The notes beneath the pieces were generated by a model. It was not told where the DNA came from. It made no database searches and saw only the letters and a program-made list of their open reading frames with translations. The position numbers and the translations under genes were made by a program. Shown piece after piece: positions 6,135 to 9,700 of a DNA stretch of 9,700 bases (the first letter of the stretch is position 1; every line of letters starts with the position of its first letter). This stretch comes from an uncultured Desulfovibrio sp. (GTDB taxonomy: Bacteria; Desulfobacterota; Desulfovibrionia; Desulfovibrionales; Desulfovibrionaceae): the NCBI GenBank assembly GCA_900555975.1, contig USNI01000026.1, positions 1 to 9,700 of the forward strand. The letters run 5' to 3'.

Positions 6135-7307
6135 ATGAACTGGGACTGGGATAAATTACAGGAAAAGCGGCAACAGCAGCAGAAACAGGGCTGGGGTTCC
6201 GCGGGCAAGGGCAACTGGGGAAGACGTGACGACAGTCACGACGACGCTCAGGATGACAATAAACAGAACGGACGCAGCGGCGGACCTTCCCGAGGCGGAC
6301 GCCCGTCCTTTTCATGGCCGAAGCTTCCTCAGCTGGACGGCATGCCGAAGTTGCGCTGGCTGGTCCTCGCCGCGCTGGTGGTATGGATTCTTTCCGGCAT
6401 CTATATCGTGCAGCCGGATGAGTCCGGCGTCGTGCTCCGCTTCGGGCGATATGTGCGGACGGAGAATCCCGGGCCGCATATTCATCTTCCCTATCCGATT
6501 GAAACCGTTTACAAGCCCAAGGTTACTCAGGTTCGTCAGACGGCTGTGGGATATCGGGCGCAGTCGGTCGGCGGCGTCTTCCAGCAGGGTCGGGTCCAGG
6601 CGGTTAATGAGGAGTCGGCCATGCTCACGGGTGATGAGAACATCATCAACGTGCAGTTCAACATTCAGTATCAGATCAAGCCGGATGGCGCTGTGGACTA
6701 TCTGTTCAACGTTATCCAGCCGGATCAGGTGGTGAAACGCGCGGCGGAAGCTTCCATGCGCGAAGTCATCGGCAAGACGACCCTTGATTCTGCCCTTACC
6801 GATGGACGCGTTCAGATTCAGAACGACGTTGCCGATCTGCTGCAGCGCATTCTTGACCGCTATCAGGTCGGCGTTCAGGTGGTTGCCGTTCAGATGCAGG
6901 ATGTGCAGCCTCCGAAGGAAGTGAGCGACTCCTTCAAGGACGTGGCCAGCGCAAGAGAAGACAAACAGCGCAGTATCAATGAGGCTGAAGCCTATCGTCG
7001 GGACATTCTGCCCAAGGCTCAGGGCCAGGCGCAGGAAATGGTCAATAAGGCCGAGGCCTATCGTGAAACGCGCATCCGTGAGGCTGAAGGTGAAGCGCAG
7101 CGTTTTCTGTCTGTGCTTGCCGAATATGAGAAGGCTGAGAATGTCACGAGAAAACGCATGCTCTACGAGACCTTTGAAGATATTTTGAGCAAGCCGGGCA
7201 TGGAAAAGCTGGTGCTTCCGTCCGATACGGGCAGTCAGGTTCTTCCTCTGCTTCCTCTTGACGGCTGGAAGGGGACGGATGCGGCGAAGGGGGGAGAACA
7301 GAAATGA
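6135..7307 (+). CDS. hflK: FtsH protease modulator subunit HflK
   Basis: This 390-residue membrane protein pairs with HflC in a large cage that surrounds and restrains the FtsH (HflB) protease in the inner membrane. Residues 1-70 form a low-complexity cytoplasmic tail rich in Gln, Gly, Arg and Asp. One membrane helix spans about 75-92 (WLVLAALVVWILSGIYIV). A SPFH/band-7 domain follows from about 93 to 270, with QPDESGVVLRFGRYV, GPHIHLPYPIE and VASAREDKQ. A long charged coiled-coil region (271-345, INEAEAYRR, EAEGEAQRFL) and a short Pro/Gly-rich tail finish it. The ATG at 6135 is chosen by homology; a GTG at 6114 in frame is the alternative. It overlaps hflC by 4 nt (ATGA). Confidence 0.94.
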   Translation: MNWDWDKLQEKRQQQQKQGWGSAGKGNWGRRDDSHDDAQDDNKQNGRSGGPSRGGRPSFSWPKLPQLDGMPKLRWLVLAALVVWILSGIYIVQPDESGVVLRFGRYVRTENPGPHIHLPYPIETVYKPKVTQVRQTAVGYRAQSVGGVFQQGRVQAVNEESAMLTGDENIINVQFNIQYQIKPDGAVDYLFNVIQPDQVVKRAAEASMREVIGKTTLDSALTDGRVQIQNDVADLLQRILDRYQVGVQVVAVQMQDVQPPKEVSDSFKDVASAREDKQRSINEAEAYRRDILPKAQGQAQEMVNKAEAYRETRIREAEGEAQRFLSVLAEYEKAENVTRKRMLYETFEDILSKPGMEKLVLPSDTGSQVLPLLPLDGWKGTDAAKGGEQK

Positions 7308-8155
7308 AAGGCGTGAAACCCGTTATCTTTCTTGTTCTTTTCCTGGCTGTTGTGCTTGGACTGCAGCAGAGTCTCTTCATCGTCGATCAGACGCAGCAGG
7401 CGCTGGTCATCCAGCTTGGTCATCCGCTGGACAAGGTGTATCGGCCGGGACTGCACTTCAAGATTCCCTTCATTCAGACCGTGGTGTATTTCGACGCCCG
7501 CATTCTGGATTATGATGCCCGTCCTGCAGAAGCTCTGACCAGTGATTTAAAATCCATCGTGCTTGATAATTATGCACGCTGGAAGATTGTCGATCCTCTG
7601 CGCTTCTACCGTACGATGCGTACGGAACATAATGCCCAGGCCAGACTTGACGCCGTTATCTACTCTCAGATCCGCGCACATATCGGCCGCCATACGCTGA
7701 CGCAGGTTGTTGCCGACGAAAGAACCTCCATCATGGATTCGGTGACGGAAAAGGCCTCCCAGCAGATGAAGGAATTCGGCATTGAGATCGTCGACGTGCG
7801 CATCAAGCGCACCGATCTTCCTGCAGAAAACCAGCGTGCCATCTTTGATCGCATGCGCGCGGAACGTGAGCGCCAGGCCACGCAGTATCGTTCGGAAGGC
7901 GCGGAGGAATCCACGAAGATTCGTTCCGGCGCCGAAAAGGAGCGTGCCGTCATTCTGGCTGAAGCCGGAAAGAAAGCCGCTGTCATCCGCGGCGAGGGCG
8001 ATGCCGAAGCTGCCCGCATCTATGCTGAAGCGTTTTCCCAGTCTCCGGAGTTCTTTTCGTTCCAGCGCGGTCTGGAAGCGCTCCGGAAGTCTCTCGGAGA
8101 AAATACCCGTATGGTACTCACCCCGGACAGTCCGCTGCTCCAGCCCATCAAGTAG
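7304..8155 (+). CDS. hflC: FtsH protease modulator subunit HflC
   Basis: This 283-residue partner of HflK has an N-terminal membrane helix (about 6-27, PVIFLVLFLAVVLGLQQSLF) and a SPFH/band-7 domain (about 27-190, QTQQALVIQLG, YRPGLHFKIPFIQ). The hallmark HflC segments follow: DVRIKRTDLPAENQRAIFDR (164-183), MRAERERQATQYRSEGAEE (184-202) and GEGDAEAARIYAEAFSQSPE (230-249). It is shorter than E. coli HflC (334), but all landmarks are present. Its start overlaps the hflK stop by 4 nt, with GGAG (7293-7296) 7 nt upstream, so the two are translationally coupled. The next gene begins 8 nt after its stop. Confidence 0.96.
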   Translation: MKGVKPVIFLVLFLAVVLGLQQSLFIVDQTQQALVIQLGHPLDKVYRPGLHFKIPFIQTVVYFDARILDYDARPAEALTSDLKSIVLDNYARWKIVDPLRFYRTMRTEHNAQARLDAVIYSQIRAHIGRHTLTQVVADERTSIMDSVTEKASQQMKEFGIEIVDVRIKRTDLPAENQRAIFDRMRAERERQATQYRSEGAEESTKIRSGAEKERAVILAEAGKKAAVIRGEGDAEAARIYAEAFSQSPEFFSFQRGLEALRKSLGENTRMVLTPDSPLLQPIK

Positions 8156-8163
8156 GATGACGC

Positions 8164-8847
8164 ATGGAACGTCTGGATATGGATCCGTTTGACACGGTCT
8201 ATGCCAGGATGCTTTTTGTTTCCCGGCGCAGAACGCAGGTGGAACTGGCAGAGCTTCTTGGTTTGCAGCAGGGAACCATTTCAGAGGCCAAGAAGAGAGG
8301 CTGGATTCCACTGGCGTGGTGTGTGCGGATCTCGGATCTTTTTCATGTGCGCATGGAATGGCTGCGCTTTGGAGAACCTCCTGTGTTCGTGCCGGAAGCC
8401 CGCGTGAAGGAAGACGGTCCTCTTCGCGCAGCATCAGGTTTTTGGCAGCCGTCTCAGCTTCCTCTGGAAGAGCGTCATCCCGGAGAGCTGCCCGTGCACA
8501 GCACGGTAAGGGCACAGGACGGCAGTTTTCCAGTCATCGGAGTACAGGTATTTCCACTTGAGTTCCTTCGGGATGGTGTGGAGATTTTTCGTGTGCTTGA
8601 GCATGGCATGGCGCCGGTCCTGAATGTGGGGGCGCTTGTGGCTGTCGACGTGGACTGTGAGATCGGCAACGGTGATATCGTCGCAGTGTTGTCCGGAAAC
8701 GGACTCCGGTTTCGTCGGATGTTCAAGGGGGACAACGGACGTGAACTTCGATCGGAACGAGATGCCGGTCCGGTGATGTTCATAAGGGAAGAGGACTGGT
8801 CGGATATCTGCTACGGTAAGGCGATCTGGGCTTTTCAGCCGTTGTAG
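8164..8847 (+). CDS. CI/LexA-like regulator with degenerate S24 domain
   Basis: This 227-residue protein has an N-terminal helix-turn-helix of the phage CI type (about 9-72; TQVELAELLGLQQGTISEAK at 24-43, then RGWIPLAW and MEWLRFGEPP). A linker (about 73-120) leads to a C-terminal LexA/S24-like fold (about 121-227). There the GDSMEP motif that carries the self-cleavage serine is replaced by EHGMAP (146-151), with Gly at 148. The region that normally holds the catalytic lysine reads LRFRRM (181-186), with Arg instead. GDIVAV (170-175) fits the family. It therefore probably binds DNA and dimerises but does not cleave itself. AGGA (8154-8157) lies 6 nt before the ATG. Position 8 nt after hflC implies cotranscription. 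Its target is unknown; it may control the hflKC operon. Confidence 0.78.
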   Translation: MERLDMDPFDTVYARMLFVSRRRTQVELAELLGLQQGTISEAKKRGWIPLAWCVRISDLFHVRMEWLRFGEPPVFVPEARVKEDGPLRAASGFWQPSQLPLEERHPGELPVHSTVRAQDGSFPVIGVQVFPLEFLRDGVEIFRVLEHGMAPVLNVGALVAVDVDCEIGNGDIVAVLSGNGLRFRRMFKGDNGRELRSERDAGPVMFIREEDWSDICYGKAIWAFQPL

Positions 8848-8885
8848 CACACGGGGATCCCCTGGGTGCGGGATCAACCATCATG

Positions 8886-8919
8886 CAGCAGCCCGGAGAC
8901 ATTTTCCGGGCTGCTGTTT
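8886..8919 (+). terminator. Terminator of the hflKC-regulator operon
   Basis: CAGCAGCCCGGA (8886-8897) pairs perfectly with TCCGGGCTGCTG (8905-8916), a 12-bp GC-rich stem with a 7-nt loop, followed by TTTC. The T-run is short but the stem is very stable. A separate 10-bp palindrome, GGGGATCCCC (8853-8862), lies between it and the stop codon. Confidence 0.75.
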
Positions 8920-9005
8920 CTGACGAAGAGACTGTTTTTGCTCAGACAGCAGGCGTTCATGCCTGATGGTTGGCGCCGGGTCTCTTCATGACATTGATAC
9001 AGACT

Positions 9006-9009
9006 GAGG
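9006..9009 (+). promoter_or_regulatory. Ribosome-binding site that decides the flavin reductase start
   Basis: GAGG lies 5 nt before the ATG at 9015. The upstream in-frame candidates, TTG at 8970 and ATG at 8988, have no comparable site, and the protein from 9015 begins at the family N-terminus (SLGPQAF). Confidence 0.65.
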
Positions 9010-9014
9010 CGAGC

Positions 9015-9623
9015 ATGTTGATTTCTCTTGGACCACAGGCTTTCATTGCTCCGGCGCCTGTTCTGCTTGTAGGCACCTATGATGCCGAAGGGCGTCCGAA
9101 TGTCATGACGGCGGCGTGGGGCGGATTGTGTTGTTCTCAGCCTCCCTGTCTGTCGATCGCATTGCGGCGGTCCACATGGACCTGCCGGGCGCTCCAGCAG
9201 CGGAAGGCCTTTACGGTAGGCATCCCCGGTCGGCAGATGGTAGGGCATGCGGACTTCGCTGGACTGGTTTCCGGGCGACACGAGGATAAGTTTCGGACGC
9301 TCGGTCTGACCCCCCGGACGGGAGAACATGTGGATGCGCCGTATATTGAAGAGTGTCCGGTCGTGCTGGAGCTTCTGCTCCGGCATACGCTGGAGCTGGG
9401 GTCCCATGTTCTGTTCGTCGGAGAAATCATGGATCTCAAGGTTCGCAAGGATTGCCTTACCCCTGAGGGACTTCCCGACCCTGTTCGCATAGATGCGCTG
9501 GCATTCGTGCCCATGGTCAAGGAATATTACGGCATGGGCGAGTTCCTTGCCAGGGCCAGTGCCGTGGGGAAGACCATGAAACACGAAGGCAGATACCCAC
9601 GGGAAGTACTGAAGGATGAATGA
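9015..9623 (+). CDS. Flavoredoxin / flavin reductase-like FMN-binding protein
   Basis: This 202-residue cytosolic protein belongs to the flavin reductase-like split-barrel family, closest in my reading to Desulfovibrio flavoredoxin. It should bind FMN and shuttle electrons, in Desulfovibrio linked to thiosulfate or sulfite reduction. Landmarks are PVLLVGTYDAEGRPNVMTAA (15-34, FMN-binding strand and loop), WGGLCCSQPPC (35-45), KAFTVGIP (64-71), DFAGLVSGRHEDKF (80-93), LVVGEIMD-like FVGEIMD (134-140) and YYGMGEFL (171-178). Cysteines at 39, 40, 45, 57, 114 and 147 are notable, but their role is unknown. Start choice rests on GAGG and the family N-terminus. It has no obvious promoter but follows a terminator, so is probably transcribed from 8920-9010. 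Its 3' end overlaps a possible next gene. Confidence 0.85.
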   Translation: MLISLGPQAFIAPAPVLLVGTYDAEGRPNVMTAAWGGLCCSQPPCLSIALRRSTWTCRALQQRKAFTVGIPGRQMVGHADFAGLVSGRHEDKFRTLGLTPRTGEHVDAPYIEECPVVLELLLRHTLELGSHVLFVGEIMDLKVRKDCLTPEGLPDPVRIDALAFVPMVKEYYGMGEFLARASAVGKTMKHEGRYPREVLKDE

Positions 9624-9700
9624 GAGGCTTTTTGTTGTCGAGCCTCAGACTGCTTTGGGAAGGTACGGTGACGGAAGGACGACCATCATATCTCAGGCAT
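9616..9700 (+). CDS. Possible start of a downstream gene, cut by the window end
   Basis: ATG at 9616 overlaps the last 8 nt of the flavin reductase gene and stays open to the window end (28 codons, MNERLFVVEPQTALGRYGDG at the start). A second open frame begins at ATG 9620, overlapping the TGA stop as ATGA (27 codons, MRGFLLSSLRLLWEG). GGGAAG (9601-9606) is 9 nt before 9616, and AAGGA (9612-9616) is 3 nt before 9620. The fragment is too short to assign a family or to choose between frames; I favour 9616 for its more protein-like composition. Confidence 0.35.
   Translation, partial: MNERLFVVEPQTALGRYGDGRTTIISQA

Noticed and set aside
7547..8515. A 322-codon minus-strand open frame over hflC and the regulator
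   Set aside because: It is a shadow of two well-supported plus-strand genes.
8853..8862. GGGGATCCCC palindrome after the regulator gene
   Set aside because: It is a short perfect palindrome with no T-run and no second copy in the window; the better terminator lies at 8886-8919.
8950..8965. CAGGC/GCCTG mini-hairpin upstream of the flavin reductase gene
   Set aside because: The five-base stem is too short to distinguish from chance, and no promoter of fair quality could be placed around it.

Overview
The window looks like ordinary chromosome from a sulfate-reducing Desulfobacterota bacterium, probably the Desulfovibrionaceae (Desulfovibrio, Bilophila or Mailhella type). This rests on the gene order map-rpmJ-rpsM-rpsK-rpsD-rpoA-rplQ without infA, a 347-residue RpoA, an HflK starting MNWDWDKLQ, and a flavoredoxin-type flavin protein. 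The lineage is inferred from remembered family features; no search was run.

Positions 1-3544 hold the distal part of the large ribosomal protein (spc/alpha) operon. It runs from the 3' end of methionine aminopeptidase through L36, S13, S11, S4, RNA polymerase alpha and L17, and closes with a strong intrinsic terminator. Two RNA folds in the gaps (before rpmJ, and between rpsM and rpsK) are candidate control elements. L36 and S4 both keep complete zinc-binding cysteine sets.

Positions 3545-5585 hold one isolated gene for a secreted protein of the glucoamylase-like/GH144 type, probably an endo-beta-1,2-glucanase or relative, with its own terminator. It points to turnover of periplasmic or external beta-glucans.

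Positions 5648-5989, on the minus strand, hold two nearly identical tRNA-Arg(ACG) genes. Each has its own promoter with 17-bp spacing and its own terminator. The copy at 5688-5764 has an A.C mismatch in its T stem.

Positions 5990-8919 hold a three-gene operon: hflK, hflC and a small regulator with a phage-CI-type helix-turn-helix and a LexA/S24-like C-terminal domain that lacks the serine and lysine used for self-cleavage. HflK and HflC form the membrane complex that restrains the FtsH protease. The tight linkage suggests the regulator belongs to membrane quality control or was domesticated from a phage.

Positions 8920-9700 hold a flavoredoxin/flavin reductase-like gene and the overlapping start of another gene that runs off the window. 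I found no CRISPR array, insertion sequence, prophage or recognisable defence system. The most unusual points are the non-cleavable S24-type regulator tied to hflKC, the GH144-like enzyme, and the T-stem variant of the duplicated tRNA-Arg.
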